This document shows, piece after piece, positions 35,561-44,124 of a DNA stretch of 64,000 nucleotides. This stretch comes from Vescimonas coprocola (GTDB lineage Bacteria; Bacillota; Clostridia; Oscillospirales; Oscillospiraceae). The stretch is from positions 62,001 to 126,000 of the forward strand of contig NZ_AP023418.1 of NCBI RefSeq assembly GCF_018408575.1, written 5' to 3'. Numbering within the stretch: position 1 is the stretch's first letter; every line of letters starts with the position of its first letter. The position numbers and the translations under genes were made by a program. A model generated the notes under the pieces. That model worked only from the letters and a program-made list of their open reading frames with translations, was not told where the DNA came from and searched no databases.

Positions 35561-36813
35561 CCACATTGGATATCCTGAAAAAGACGCGGGCGGCGTGGCC
35601 CAGCATCCGCAACCGGGACGCAGAGGGAAAGAACGCTCTGCTGCGGGCCATGGCGGACAGTCTCATGGCCTGCGCCCCCGCCATTCTGGCGGAGAACCGC
35701 CGGGACATGGAGGAGGCACGGGGGACCATCAGCGATGTGATGCTGGACCGGCTGTATCTGGATGAAAGGCGACTGGCAGGCATGGCGGAGGGCATCCGGG
35801 CCCTGACGGCCCTGCCGGATCACACGGGCCGCATCCTGTCCCAGATCACCCGGCCCAACGGCATGACCATCTGCAAGCAGCAGGTGCCCATGGGCCTCAT
35901 CGCCATTATCTATGAGAGCCGTCCCAACGTCACCTCCGATGCGGCGGCGCTGGCGGTGAAGAGCGGCAACGTCTGCGTTCTGCGCAGCGGCCGGGAGGCC
36001 TACCGCACCGCCAAGGCCATCGTGCAGGCCCTGAAGCAGGGCATTGCCGCCGCCGGAGGGGATGCGGAGATCATCAACATCGTGGACGACACCAGCCACC
36101 AGAGCGCCGCCGATCTGATGCGGGCCAACGGGCTGGTGGATCTTCTGATCCCCCGTGGCGGGGCGGGTCTGATCCGCCGCTGTGTGGAGAACGCCACCGT
36201 TCCCTGTATCCAGACCGGCACCGGCATCTGTCATGTGTATGTGGATCAGTACGCCGATTTGCAAAAGGCATTGGCCATCATCGTCAACGCCAAGACCAGC
36301 CGTCCCTCCGTGTGCAACGCCGAGGAGGTGTGTCTGGTGCATCAGGCGGTGGCGGAGGAGTTCCTGCCCATGCTGAAGCAGGCGCTGGTGGATGACCGGC
36401 AGACCGCCGGGGCCGTGCCGGTGGAGCTGCGGCTGGATCAGCGTGCGGCGGCCATCATCCCCGGCACCCCGGCATCGGAGACGGACTTCGACACGGAGTT
36501 TTTGGACTACATTCTGGCGGTGGGGGTGGTGGACAGCGTAGATGAGGCCGTAGCCCATGTGCTGCGCCACTCCACCGGTCACAGTGACGCCATCATCACG
36601 GAGAACGCCGAGAACGCACAGAAATTTGTGGACGGCACCGACAGCGCCGCCGTGTACGTCAATGTCTCCACCCGCTTCACCGACGGTGGGGAGTTCGGCC
36701 TTGGCTGCGAAATGGGTATCTCCACCCAGAAGCTCCACGCCCGTGGGCCTATGGGGCTGGACGAGCTGTGTACCTATAAGTATATCATCCGTGGCAGCGG
36801 CCAGACCCGGTAA
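35557..36813 (+). CDS. proA: Glutamate-5-semialdehyde dehydrogenase
   Basis: The 418-residue enzyme reduces glutamyl phosphate in proline synthesis. It has the family pattern QVPMGLIAIIYESRPNVT near residue 110, LIPRGGAGL near 195, and the catalytic cysteine in RPSVCNAEEVCLVH near 255. It overlaps proB by four bases. A perfect hairpin after the stop separates it from the convergent CarD-like gene. Confidence 0.97.
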   Translation: MTTLDILKKTRAAWPSIRNRDAEGKNALLRAMADSLMACAPAILAENRRDMEEARGTISDVMLDRLYLDERRLAGMAEGIRALTALPDHTGRILSQITRPNGMTICKQQVPMGLIAIIYESRPNVTSDAAALAVKSGNVCVLRSGREAYRTAKAIVQALKQGIAAAGGDAEIINIVDDTSHQSAADLMRANGLVDLLIPRGGAGLIRRCVENATVPCIQTGTGICHVYVDQYADLQKALAIIVNAKTSRPSVCNAEEVCLVHQAVAEEFLPMLKQALVDDRQTAGAVPVELRLDQRAAAIIPGTPASETDFDTEFLDYILAVGVVDSVDEAVAHVLRHSTGHSDAIITENAENAQKFVDGTDSAAVYVNVSTRFTDGGEFGLGCEMGISTQKLHARGPMGLDELCTYKYIIRGSGQTR

Positions 36814-36834
36814 AAAACGCATAAACGCATAGAA

Positions 36835-36867
36835 GAAGCCACACCCGCCTGATGCGGGTGTGGCTTC
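36835..36867. terminator. Convergent hairpin after proA
   Basis: A 14-pair stem (GAAGCCACACCCGC / GCGGGTGTGGCTTC) with a CTGAT loop. T-runs are poor on both sides, so efficiency is uncertain. Confidence 0.6.
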
Positions 36868-36894
36868 TCCATGTGAAAAAGCGGGTCGGCAGTA

Positions 36895-37404
36895 TCATTC
36901 CGGCCACTGGGGGCAGGTGCGGCGGATGTAGGGCAGTACCTCCTCCTCCGGCAGGTCCAGAGCGGCGGCCAGTTCACCGTAGAGAGCGCTCTCCGCCCGG
37001 CGCAGGTAGCGCTCGTCCATCTGGCTGACCTTGCGCCCGGTCCGCAGGGCGTGCTTGCGGCGGCGGACGGCGGAGCGGATCAGACCCGCCATGCGGCGGC
37101 AGTCGTAGGAGGTGACGATCTGCTGATAGAACTCCTTCAGCAGACGCATACTGCGGCTCTCCGGCTCCTCCGGCGGCAGCTGGGGCAGCTGGGCGATCAG
37201 GTCCTCCGCCTCCTGCCGGGTGAGGATGGGGCGCATCAGCACCTTGGTATCCACCGGGGTCAGCACCGTGCCGCTGCGGGTCAGAGGCGTCAGCGTATAG
37301 TAAAGCTTGGTTTTGTCCGTTCCGGACAGGGAGGAGGGTCCCACCGCCGCTATGCGGCACACCCCTTCTCCTCCATAAATGACCAGTTGGCCTTCCGTAA
37401 ACAT
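36895..37404 (-). CDS. CarD-family transcriptional regulator
   Basis: The 169-residue protein has an N-terminal CarD/TRCF RNA polymerase-interaction domain (MFTEGQLVIYGGEGVCRI at the start, then KLYYTLTPL) and a helical C-terminal region, which in CarD contacts the promoter upstream fork. It is likely to bind the polymerase beta subunit and adjust promoter opening. An in-frame ATG exists at 37446, but that codon lies inside the -10 box of the gene's own promoter. The start is therefore placed at the family-typical MFTEG. Confidence 0.85.
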   Translation of the reverse strand: MFTEGQLVIYGGEGVCRIAAVGPSSLSGTDKTKLYYTLTPLTRSGTVLTPVDTKVLMRPILTRQEAEDLIAQLPQLPPEEPESRSMRLLKEFYQQIVTSYDCRRMAGLIRSAVRRRKHALRTGRKVSQMDERYLRRAESALYGELAAALDLPEEEVLPYIRRTCPQWPE

Positions 37405-37444
37405 CCCATTCAACTCTTTTCTTGTATACATTTTCATCCATTTC

Positions 37445-37473
37445 ATTATAACACATTCTTAATAAAATGTAAG
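37445..37473 (-). promoter_or_regulatory. Promoter of the CarD-like gene
   Basis: On the minus strand CTTACA (37468-37473) and a perfect TATAAT (37445-37450) are 17 bases apart. This decides the downstream start of the CarD-like protein. Confidence 0.82.
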
Positions 37474-37517
37474 AAAAACTTTTTATCTCTCACAGATTTT
37501 CCGTGGGACACGGACTC

Positions 37518-37546
37518 TTGTCAATGAGACGGATATGGGGTATAAT
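37518..37546 (+). promoter_or_regulatory. Promoter of mscS-hom
   Basis: TTGTCA (37518-37523) and a perfect TATAAT (37541-37546) are 17 bases apart. Confidence 0.85.
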
Positions 37547-37576
37547 CAAGAAAAATTCTTCCGGGAGGTGCCAGTC

Positions 37577-38413
37577 ATGGATAATGCACTGAATGAAAAG
37601 CTGGATCTGTCGGCCCTGCATCTGGGGATCATCTCCGTGGGGGCGCTGCTGGGAGCGGTGGTGACGCTGGTGGTCTGCATCTTGGCGGTGCGGATCATCA
37701 CGGTGCTGCTGCGCCGGGTGCTGGGCAAGACCACGCTGGAGCAGCGGGTCAGCAAATACATCGTCAGCACCGTGCGGTTCGTGCTGTGGGTGGTGACGGT
37801 GCTGATCGTGGCTCAGCAGCTGGGCATCCCCGTGACATCGCTGGTGGCACTGTTCTCGGTGGTATCACTGGCGGTGTCGCTGGCGGTACAGAACGTGCTG
37901 GCCAACGTGGCGGGCGGGCTGGTGCTGCTGGTGACCAAGCCCTTTACCGTGGGGAATTACATCGATACCCCCAGCGGGGAGGGAACGGTGCGGGAGATGA
38001 GCCTGACCTATACCTTTCTGGAGACCATGGAGGGCCAGCGGCTGGCAGTTCCCAACAGCACCCTGTCCTCCGGGAAGATCATCAACTACTCCACGCTGGC
38101 CACCCGGCGGCTCCAGCACAAGATCACGGCCTCCTACGACGATGCCGTGGCGGACGTGCGAAAGGCCTGCCTGACGGCGGTGGGGCGGACGGCCAACGTG
38201 CTGGCCGATCCTGCACCGGTGGTGTACGTCAGCAGCTACGGCGAGAGCAGCATAGAGTACATCGTGCGGTGCTGGACGAAAACAGAGGACTACTGGCCGG
38301 CGTATTATCAGCTGCTGGAGGAGATACGCAACGCCTTTAACGAGGCGGGAGTGGAGATGTGCTACAATCACCTGAACGTACACATCATCGAGAAGAAGGA
38401 GGAGACGGAATGA
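37577..38413 (+). CDS. mscS: Small-conductance mechanosensitive channel (MscS family)
   Basis: The 278-residue protein has three membrane helices in the first about 125 residues. The third carries the pore pattern SLAVSLAVQNVLANVAGGLVL. The cytoplasmic MscS beta domain follows (TKPFTVGNYIDTPSGEGTV and VPNSTLSSGKIINYS). It opens on membrane tension to release solutes. GGGAGGTG precedes the ATG at 37577. It overlaps hom by ATGA, an uncommon pairing of an osmotic channel with an amino acid gene. Confidence 0.93.
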   Translation: MDNALNEKLDLSALHLGIISVGALLGAVVTLVVCILAVRIITVLLRRVLGKTTLEQRVSKYIVSTVRFVLWVVTVLIVAQQLGIPVTSLVALFSVVSLAVSLAVQNVLANVAGGLVLLVTKPFTVGNYIDTPSGEGTVREMSLTYTFLETMEGQRLAVPNSTLSSGKIINYSTLATRRLQHKITASYDDAVADVRKACLTAVGRTANVLADPAPVVYVSSYGESSIEYIVRCWTKTEDYWPAYYQLLEEIRNAFNEAGVEMCYNHLNVHIIEKKEETE

Positions 38414-39550
38414 ACATCGGATTGCTGGGCTTCGGCGTGGTAGGCGGCGGCGTGTGGGAGCTGGCGCAGGAAAACCGGGCCTTGAATGTGAAGAAGGTGC
38501 TGGTGCGCCGGGAGGTGCCGCCGCTGGTCGAGACGGCGGTGCAGGACGTGGAGGCCATCCTCCGGGATCCGGATATCGACACGGTGGTGGAGGTGCTGGG
38601 GGGTCTGCACCCGGCCTATGAATGGATCTGCCGGGCGTTGGCGGGGGGGGAAGAACGTGGTGACGGCCAATAAGGCAGTCATCAGCGCCTACTACCGGGA
38701 GCTGACGGCGCTGGCTTGTGAAAACAGGGTGGCGCTTCGCTGTACGGCGGCGGTGGGCGGAGGTATCCCATGGCTGGTAAATTTGCAGCGCTGCCGCCGG
38801 GTGGACACCGTGACGGAGGTGGGAGGCATCATGAACGGCACCACCAACTTCATCATGGATGCCATGGCCCGACAGGGAGCAGATTTTCCCGCTGTGCTGC
38901 AGCGGGCGCAGGAGTTGGGCTATGCCGAGGCGGATCCCAGCGCCGACATTGACGGCGACGACATCCGCCGGAAGCTGACCATCTCCGCCAACATCGCCTT
39001 TGATGCGCTGCTGCGGGAGGAGGACATCCCGGCCTTCGGCATCCGCACCGTCACCGGGGCGGATGTGGCGGACTTCCGGGCTCATGGCTTCACCTGCAAG
39101 CTGCTGGCCTGCGCCCAGCGGACGGAGACGGGCGTGGCCGCCTATGTGGAGCCTGCGCTGGTGGCGGAGGGCGAGCCGGAGGCGGCGGTGCCGGGGAACT
39201 ATAACCTCATCTCCTGCACCGGGGAGCTGCTGGGCCGGCAGAGCTACTTCGGGCAGGGAGCCGGACGGTATCCCACGGCGGCCAACGTGGTGCAGGACTG
39301 TCTGGATCTGCTGACAGGAGAGGACGGCTTCTACACGGAGACGGCCCGGCCTATGGCGGTGGAGGCCGATGCCGTGGCGCATCCCTACTATGTTCGCACC
39401 CAAGCGGCGGATCCGTGGCTGGAGAGCGTCACGGCGGACCGGTGGGATAGCGGCGTCATCACCGGGGCCGTGCCGGTGGGGCAGATGCTGCGCTGGGCGG
39501 CGGCCCAGCGGCAGCGGGATCCCGGATGCTTTGTGGCGGGCATCCGGTGA
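38410..39550 (+). pseudogene. hom: Homoserine dehydrogenase, frameshifted at a run of eight G residues
   Basis: The first part (NIGLLGFGVVGGGVWELA onwards, about 79 residues) gives the NAD(P)-binding fold. At G 38643-38650 the frame shifts; with seven G residues it would read ALAGGKNVVTANKAVIS and continue through GGIMNGTTNFIM and AEADPSADIDGDD to the stop at 39550, giving about 379 residues. HSD makes homoserine for threonine and methionine. The break may be a real mutation or a homopolymer error; all other motifs are intact, which favours error or slippage. The start overlaps the mscS stop. Confidence 0.88.
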
Positions 39551-39652
39551 CGGTTTTTCGATGTTTACGGAAAACTTCATAGCCTGTTCAAATAAACGTA
39601 AAGCGTCTGTGGTATAGTAAGAGCATCCCAATACACGGAGAATCATTCTGAC

Positions 39653-40363
39653 ATGGAGAAAAGGCATTTTACGGAAAACCAGAAAAAGCTCATCGGCGGG
39701 GTGGCCATCGTCATATTTGTGGTGTTCAGCGCTGCTATCTGCTGGTTCGTGGGCAAGCCCATGGTGAAGTTTGTATCCGAACCGGAGAAGTTCCGAATGT
39801 GGGTGGACAGCCACGGCCTGTGGAGTCAGGTGGCCTATGTGGGCATGACACTTTTGCAGGTACTGGTGGCTGTGATCCCCGGTGAACCGCTGGAAATCAG
39901 CGGCGGCTATGCCTTCGGTGCGGTGCAGGGCACGGTACTGTGTATGCTGGGGGCTTTTCTGGGCAGCGTGGCGGTATTCGCTTTTGTGCGGCGGTTTGGC
40001 CGGGAGCTGGTGGAGGTTTTCTTTCCTAAGGAAAAAATCGAGTCTCTGCGTTTTTTGCAAAGCTCTCCCAAGCGGGAACTGCTGTTCTGGCTCGTATTCG
40101 TTGTGCCGGGGACGCCCAAGGATCTGCTGTGCTACTTTGCGGGACTGACCGATCTGTCCTGGGGCAAGTGGCTGCTGATCTGTTCGTTGGGGCGTGTCCC
40201 TTCCATCGTCACCTCCACCGTGGGCGGAAACGCTCTGGGTGGAAAAAACTACCTTTTTGCCATTCTGGTGTTTGCCGGAACGCTGGCAGTCAGCGCCATA
40301 GGGCTGCTGATCTACCGAGGCCTATGCCATAGGCACGAGAAGAAGCAAAACGGCAAAACGTAA
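39653..40363 (+). CDS. TVP38/TMEM64 (DedA-like) membrane protein
   Basis: The 236-residue protein has about six hydrophobic segments. The SNARE-associated/VTT domain shows GEPLEISGGYAFGAVQG near residue 76 and FWLVFVVPGTPKDLLCYFAGLT near 145. Related proteins are lipid scramblases or transport undecaprenyl phosphate-type lipids; the substrate here is unknown. CACGGAG before the ATG is a modest ribosome site. A strong bidirectional terminator follows. Confidence 0.85.
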   Translation: MEKRHFTENQKKLIGGVAIVIFVVFSAAICWFVGKPMVKFVSEPEKFRMWVDSHGLWSQVAYVGMTLLQVLVAVIPGEPLEISGGYAFGAVQGTVLCMLGAFLGSVAVFAFVRRFGRELVEVFFPKEKIESLRFLQSSPKRELLFWLVFVVPGTPKDLLCYFAGLTDLSWGKWLLICSLGRVPSIVTSTVGGNALGGKNYLFAILVFAGTLAVSAIGLLIYRGLCHRHEKKQNGKT

Positions 40364-40402
40364 AAAAGCATCCCCTGACCTGCTGGTCAGGGGATGCTTT
40401 TT
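40363..40402. terminator. Bidirectional terminator
   Basis: The 18-pair stem AAAAAGCATCCCCTGACC / GGTCAGGGGATGCTTTTT with a TGCT loop ends both the TVP38 gene and the convergent small Cys-rich gene. Confidence 0.93.
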
Positions 40403-40698
40403 TACTTAGTGTCCTTTTTTCGGGCCAGCTCCGCCAGCTCCGGGAATTTCTTGGTGATGTAGCTGTAGCTGCCCCGGCCATGGGGGACCAGACAGCCGCT
40501 GCAATCCTTGATGCCGTCGCCCACATAGGCGAAGTTGCCGCCGCACTTGTCGCCCAGAGCATAGAGGGGACAGTAGCAGAACAGACAGTTGAAGTCCTCC
40601 GGCTTGGCTGTTTTGTGACAGGGGAAAAATTCGCACTGAGTGTGCTGGAAGAAAGAGTAATGGCACTCCTCCGGCTTGGTGGAAAGGGGCTTATCCAT
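40402..40698 (-). CDS. Cysteine-rich small domain protein
   Basis: The 98-residue protein has at least eight cysteines arranged as a zinc- or iron-sulfur-type cluster (ECHYSFF, QCEFFPCHK, NCLFCYCPLY, DKCGG, DCSGC), which matches the Cysteine-rich small domain family. The function of the family is not known; some members lie next to cobalamin genes. GGAGG is seven bases before the ATG. The stop codon lies within the terminator stem. Confidence 0.85.
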   Translation of the reverse strand: MDKPLSTKPEECHYSFFQHTQCEFFPCHKTAKPEDFNCLFCYCPLYALGDKCGGNFAYVGDGIKDCSGCLVPHGRGSYSYITKKFPELAELARKKDTK

Positions 40699-41016
40699 GG
40701 GGTGACCTCCGTTTCAAGTGATCCGTGGGCCGCAGGGCTCACGGAATGAGTTTCATGGGTGGATAGGCTCATGGGATTGATAGAACCTACGAGCCGATAC
40801 CATCATACCAGCTTCCGCAGGGAACGTCAAGTGCAGTTGACATAATGTGAAGCTGAGAGCTGCACCGTTTCCCCGGAGGCTGCCCTATATGCATCCGGAG
40901 CGCTGCGGGGATGCCGCAGCGCTCCGGTAGCTTTCACGCCGAATAAATCAATTTTTTAGTTTCGTTGGATCGATTGCTCTACATGATATAATGAAGCTGC
41001 CCACAAAGGCACTTTA
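40699..41016. other. 318-base intergenic region
   Basis: No protein gene is seen. It holds a perfect 14-pair hairpin (CCGGAGCGCTGCGG / CCGCAGCGCTCCGG, 40895-40927) without a T-tail. It also holds a plus-strand promoter-like pair TTGGAT (40965-40970) and TATAAT (40987-40992), 16 bases apart, that faces the 3' end of queT in antisense. Confidence 0.6.
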
Positions 41017-41523
41017 TCAGCGGCAGCCGTGATCCCGGAAATAGGGGATCTTGGGCAGCTGCCACAGCAGGAGCATCCCCAGCCCATAGCAGGCGATGGC
41101 TTCCCCGGCGCCTACGGTCAGGCCGTTGATGGCCCATGTGGCGGGGAAGGCGGCGGTAAGGCCCGTCTCCTCATAGGCGATGACAGCCCCCACCAGCAGA
41201 GTGTTCAGCACCACCGGCGGCAGAGGGGCCAGCCACTTTTTCCGGCATCGGGCCGTCAGCAGGGCGGCGATGAGGGTGGCCAGAGATCCCACGATCAGGT
41301 CCAGCAGACCATAGGGACTCAATAGATTGGTGATGAGGCATCCGGCGAACAGGCCCCAGACCGTCTCCGGAAAGAAAAAGGGGAGTACGCACAGCGCCTC
41401 AGAAAAGCGGCATTGCACGACTCCGAAGGTCAGGCTGAACACGGAGCTGAAAAGACTCAGTACGGCGTAGGCGGCGCCCACGGCGGCGGCCCGTGTCAGG
41501 TGTTGGGTTTGTAGCTTCTGCAT
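41017..41523 (-). CDS. queT: QueT-type queuosine precursor ECF transporter S component
   Basis: The 168-residue protein has about five membrane segments and the QueT family marks (LTFGVVQCRFSEALCVLPFFFP near residue 33 and TNLLSPYGLLDLIVGSLAT). QueT captures preQ1 or queuine and relies on a shared EcfT-EcfA module encoded elsewhere. The ATG at 41523 follows GGGAGG by about ten bases; the ATG at 41541 overlaps that site. A structured leader precedes it. Confidence 0.9.
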   Translation of the reverse strand: MQKLQTQHLTRAAAVGAAYAVLSLFSSVFSLTFGVVQCRFSEALCVLPFFFPETVWGLFAGCLITNLLSPYGLLDLIVGSLATLIAALLTARCRKKWLAPLPPVVLNTLLVGAVIAYEETGLTAAFPATWAINGLTVGAGEAIACYGLGMLLLWQLPKIPYFRDHGCR

Positions 41524-41626
41524 AGTTTGGTATCCTCCCATTTTTTGTTTAGAGAACGGCGTGAACCGAACGAACGCCGCCAGCGGCGGCGCTTGGACAG
41601 GGAGGGCCCCTGTCGCAGGGAGTATA
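41524..41626 (-). promoter_or_regulatory. Promoter and structured leader of queT, candidate preQ1 riboswitch
   Basis: On the minus strand a TATACT box (41621-41626) is followed by about 90 bases. These hold GACAGG/CCTGTC, then CGCCGCC/GGCGGCG, which competes with a GGCG...CGCC pairing just before AACAAAAAATGGGAGG, the ribosome site. queT genes are often controlled by preQ1 riboswitches of class II or III; the consensus was not verified. Confidence 0.45.
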
Positions 41627-41691
41627 CCACATCCGGCGGCAAAAGGGAAGAACTTTTTCCGGTTTGGTCTGTGGGAGAGGGATTTTCTGCG

Positions 41692-41722
41692 TAAAAAGGG
41701 AGGGACAAGCGTCCCTCCCTTT
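41692..41722 (-). terminator. Intrinsic terminator of the xdhC operon
   Basis: AAAGGGAGGGAC and GTCCCTCCCTTT pair around a four-base loop. On the minus strand further T residues follow. It lies six bases beyond the XdhC stop. Confidence 0.85.
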
Positions 41723-41727
41723 CTGAT

Positions 41728-42753
41728 TCAGTGCATGGGGCAGCCATGGGGCTTATCGCCCCGGCGCTCTGCCCGGCACAGGATCATCTCCCCGGCGATG
41801 CTGACGGCGATCTCCGCCGGTGTCACCGCACGGATGGCGGTGCCGATGGGGGTGTGGATCTGTGCAATGGACTCCTCCGGGATGCCCGCCTCCCGCAGCC
41901 TCCGGTTCACGGAGGCAGTCTTGGTGCGGGAGCCGATGACCCCCACATAGGCAAACGGCCCACGGAGGATCTGCTCCTCCACCTGGAAGTCGTGTACATG
42001 GCCATTGGTCATGATGACCACGAAGTCCTCCTCCGTCACCGTGAGGTGGTCCTTGATGGAGGTGAAGTCCCCGCAGATGATCTCCTCCGCCGTGGGGAAG
42101 AGCTTGCGGGTAGCCAGCTCCGGGCGGCAGTCGAACACCACCGGGCGGAAGCCCACCGTTACCAGCAGGGGACACAGGGCCTGCGAGATGTGGCCCGCCC
42201 CGAACAGCAGCGCCCGCTCTCCGATGGGCAGGGGCATACTGAACAAGCCATCCTGCCGGACGCAGTCGGTTTGGAGAGGAGCGGGTTCTACACCCTTCGG
42301 CAGGTTTCCCCATAGCAGGCCCTCCGGCCCCAGCAGAGCGCCGCAGCCGCCGTCCTCCCGCAGCACCAGCCAGCCCCGCTGATGGGCGGTGAGCCGTTCT
42401 GTCAGGGCCGAGGCCAGCGCCTGCCACGACGCATCCTCCGCCGGGATGAACTGGAAATGGGCCGTCACGTCGCCGCCGCACACCATGCCGATATCGCCGC
42501 CGGAGGCGGCGGTGTGCAGCAGAAAATCGTGGACGGCAGAGCGCTTTTCCCTCAGCAGGGCCATGGCCATCTCCTCGCTGCGGCGTTCCACAGCGCCGCC
42601 GCCGATGGTACCGGTGAGCCGGCCGCTGGCACCCACCAGCATCTGGGAACCGCTCTTCCGGGGGGCGCTGCCCGCTGTGTCGATCAGCGTCACCAGCACC
42701 GTGTCCCGGTGCTTTTCCATCTCATAAAACAGCTGTGCAAAGATCTGATTCAT
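41728..42753 (-). CDS. XdhC/CoxI family protein
   Basis: The 341-residue protein has the N-terminal XdhC domain (LVTLIDTAGSAPRKSGSQML, then TGTIGGGAVE, IGMVCGGDV) and a C-terminal Rossmann domain (ALLFGAGHISQALCPLL, YVGVIGSRTKTA). XdhC proteins bind molybdenum cofactor and help to add the sulfido ligand before insertion into xanthine dehydrogenase-type enzymes. The ATG at 42753 has AAGGAG five bases upstream and overlaps the stop of the NTPase gene. No hydroxylase is visible in this window. Confidence 0.88.
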   Translation of the reverse strand: MNQIFAQLFYEMEKHRDTVLVTLIDTAGSAPRKSGSQMLVGASGRLTGTIGGGAVERRSEEMAMALLREKRSAVHDFLLHTAASGGDIGMVCGGDVTAHFQFIPAEDASWQALASALTERLTAHQRGWLVLREDGGCGALLGPEGLLWGNLPKGVEPAPLQTDCVRQDGLFSMPLPIGERALLFGAGHISQALCPLLVTVGFRPVVFDCRPELATRKLFPTAEEIICGDFTSIKDHLTVTEEDFVVIMTNGHVHDFQVEEQILRGPFAYVGVIGSRTKTASVNRRLREAGIPEESIAQIHTPIGTAIRAVTPAEIAVSIAGEMILCRAERRGDKPHGCPMH

Positions 42754-43283
42754 AGCTTCTCCTTGTTCCATTGCAGGATCCGGCTCCGCAGACGCTGATA
42801 GAGCGCCTCACGGCTTTCCGGTGTGATGTTAAATACTTCTCCGTGAGGATGCTGCCGCACCCGGCGGAGAAAGTCCGTTTCCTTGGGCTTGATGGCGGCC
42901 AGCACCGGCACAGGGCCGTCCAGTGCCGCCAGCACCGCCGCCTGAAAGAGGTGGGCGTCATTTTCCAGAAAGCCCAGTTCGTCCATTACCAGCAGGCCGC
43001 CTGACGTCAGCAGCGGCGGCCCCAGCCGGTCAAAGGCCTCCGGATACCGGATACTGCGGCGGCTGTCGCAGGTACCCACCAGATGCTCCGGGTCATAGGG
43101 CCGCTCCTCCGGCGGCAGGGCGGCGGCGTGCAGGTAGATGGGGAACATCCCGTCCGCATCCGCCTGGGGCAGGCGGCGGGTGACGAAGCCGCCTACGGGG
43201 AGGGTGCTCTCCGCCAGCAGCCGGCGGATGAGGGTGCTTTTCCCCACACCACGCTCCCCGCAGATGAGAATGTGCTTTTCCAT
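42750..43283 (-). CDS. THEP1-type nucleoside-triphosphatase
   Basis: The 177-residue P-loop protein has Walker A GERGVGKSTL (residues 9-18), a THEP1-typical GGFVTRRL segment and Walker B GGLLVMDELGFLEN (near 95-108). THEP1 proteins hydrolyse NTPs slowly; the biological role is unknown. It is coupled to the XdhC gene (ATGA overlap) and starts one base after the methyltransferase stop. That linkage suggests a role in molybdenum cofactor supply or enzyme maturation. Confidence 0.85.
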   Translation of the reverse strand: MEKHILICGERGVGKSTLIRRLLAESTLPVGGFVTRRLPQADADGMFPIYLHAAALPPEERPYDPEHLVGTCDSRRSIRYPEAFDRLGPPLLTSGGLLVMDELGFLENDAHLFQAAVLAALDGPVPVLAAIKPKETDFLRRVRQHPHGEVFNITPESREALYQRLRSRILQWNKEKL

Positions 43284-43284
43284 G

Positions 43285-43986
43285 CTACGCCTCCTCCATG
43301 GCCGGAATCTCCACCGCCAGCAGGCACAGCTCCTTCCGGTTGGGCAGGTAGTAGGGGAATTCCGGTCCCGGTCCCGGCACCAGACGGTGCAGGGGTGGCT
43401 CCACTGCGCCGCTGCGGTCATAGAGCCGGAAGAATCGCCGGGCGTCCTCCAGTGACCGGAGGGGCTGGCCAAACTCCAGGGAAAACCGCTCCATCCGATA
43501 GGAAAGGCTCAGATGGCGCAGGGTATCCTCCGAGTCCGCCGCCGTGAAGCCCACCGGCACCCGGCCGGTGCTGAACCGGTGATAGGCGTAGTCACGGCGG
43601 ATGAGCAGCACCGTTCCCCGGCACTGCTGCCGGGCCACCGTCAGCGCCTCCTCCACGTCGCCGAACAGGCAGAACACCATGGCGTCGTAGGGCGTTTCCG
43701 GCGGCAGGCAACGGATATCCCCCTGCCGCACCGTGAGACGGGGGTCATGGCCTGCCCGCTGCCGGAGGTTCTCCAGCGGCGCCGCCGCACGATCCACGGC
43801 GGTGACGTGGCGGCAGTAGGGCAGCAGCGCCACGGACAGCCCGCCCAGCCCGCACCCGGCGTCGCACACATGGGCCTGCTTCGGCAGGTAGGGGGCGATG
43901 CGCCGGGCCAGGGCCGGATAGTAGCCGCAGCAGGCCATGGCATCTTGCAAAAAGGCCATGCCCTCCGGTGTCCAAGCCTGCATCAT
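43285..43986 (-). CDS. Class I SAM-dependent methyltransferase
   Basis: The 233-residue protein has VCDAGCGLGGLSVAL (near residue 47) as the SAM loop, then VTAVDRAAAP and the post-loop VRQGDIRCLP, typical of small-molecule methyltransferases. The substrate is unknown. The start at 43986 follows GGGAGG by about eight bases. It heads a three-gene operon with the THEP1-type NTPase and XdhC; a promoter is visible at 44012-44040. Confidence 0.82.
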   Translation of the reverse strand: MMQAWTPEGMAFLQDAMACCGYYPALARRIAPYLPKQAHVCDAGCGLGGLSVALLPYCRHVTAVDRAAAPLENLRQRAGHDPRLTVRQGDIRCLPPETPYDAMVFCLFGDVEEALTVARQQCRGTVLLIRRDYAYHRFSTGRVPVGFTAADSEDTLRHLSLSYRMERFSLEFGQPLRSLEDARRFFRLYDRSGAVEPPLHRLVPGPGPEFPYYLPNRKELCLLAVEIPAMEEA

Positions 43987-44011
43987 CCGCCGCACCTCCC
44001 GTGTTTTTTTC

Positions 44012-44040
44012 AGCATAGCAAATCTGCGGCGGGATTGCAA
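44012..44040 (-). promoter_or_regulatory. Promoter of the methyltransferase-NTPase-xdhC operon
   Basis: On the minus strand TTGCAA (44035-44040) and TATGCT (44012-44017) are 17 bases apart. Confidence 0.75.
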
Positions 44041-44124
44041 GACCGCCCCGCCGCCTGTGGAAAAATTCCGCCATAGGGAACGGAAATAACACAGAAAATT
44101 CACATTTTCCCGCCGGGGCGTCGT

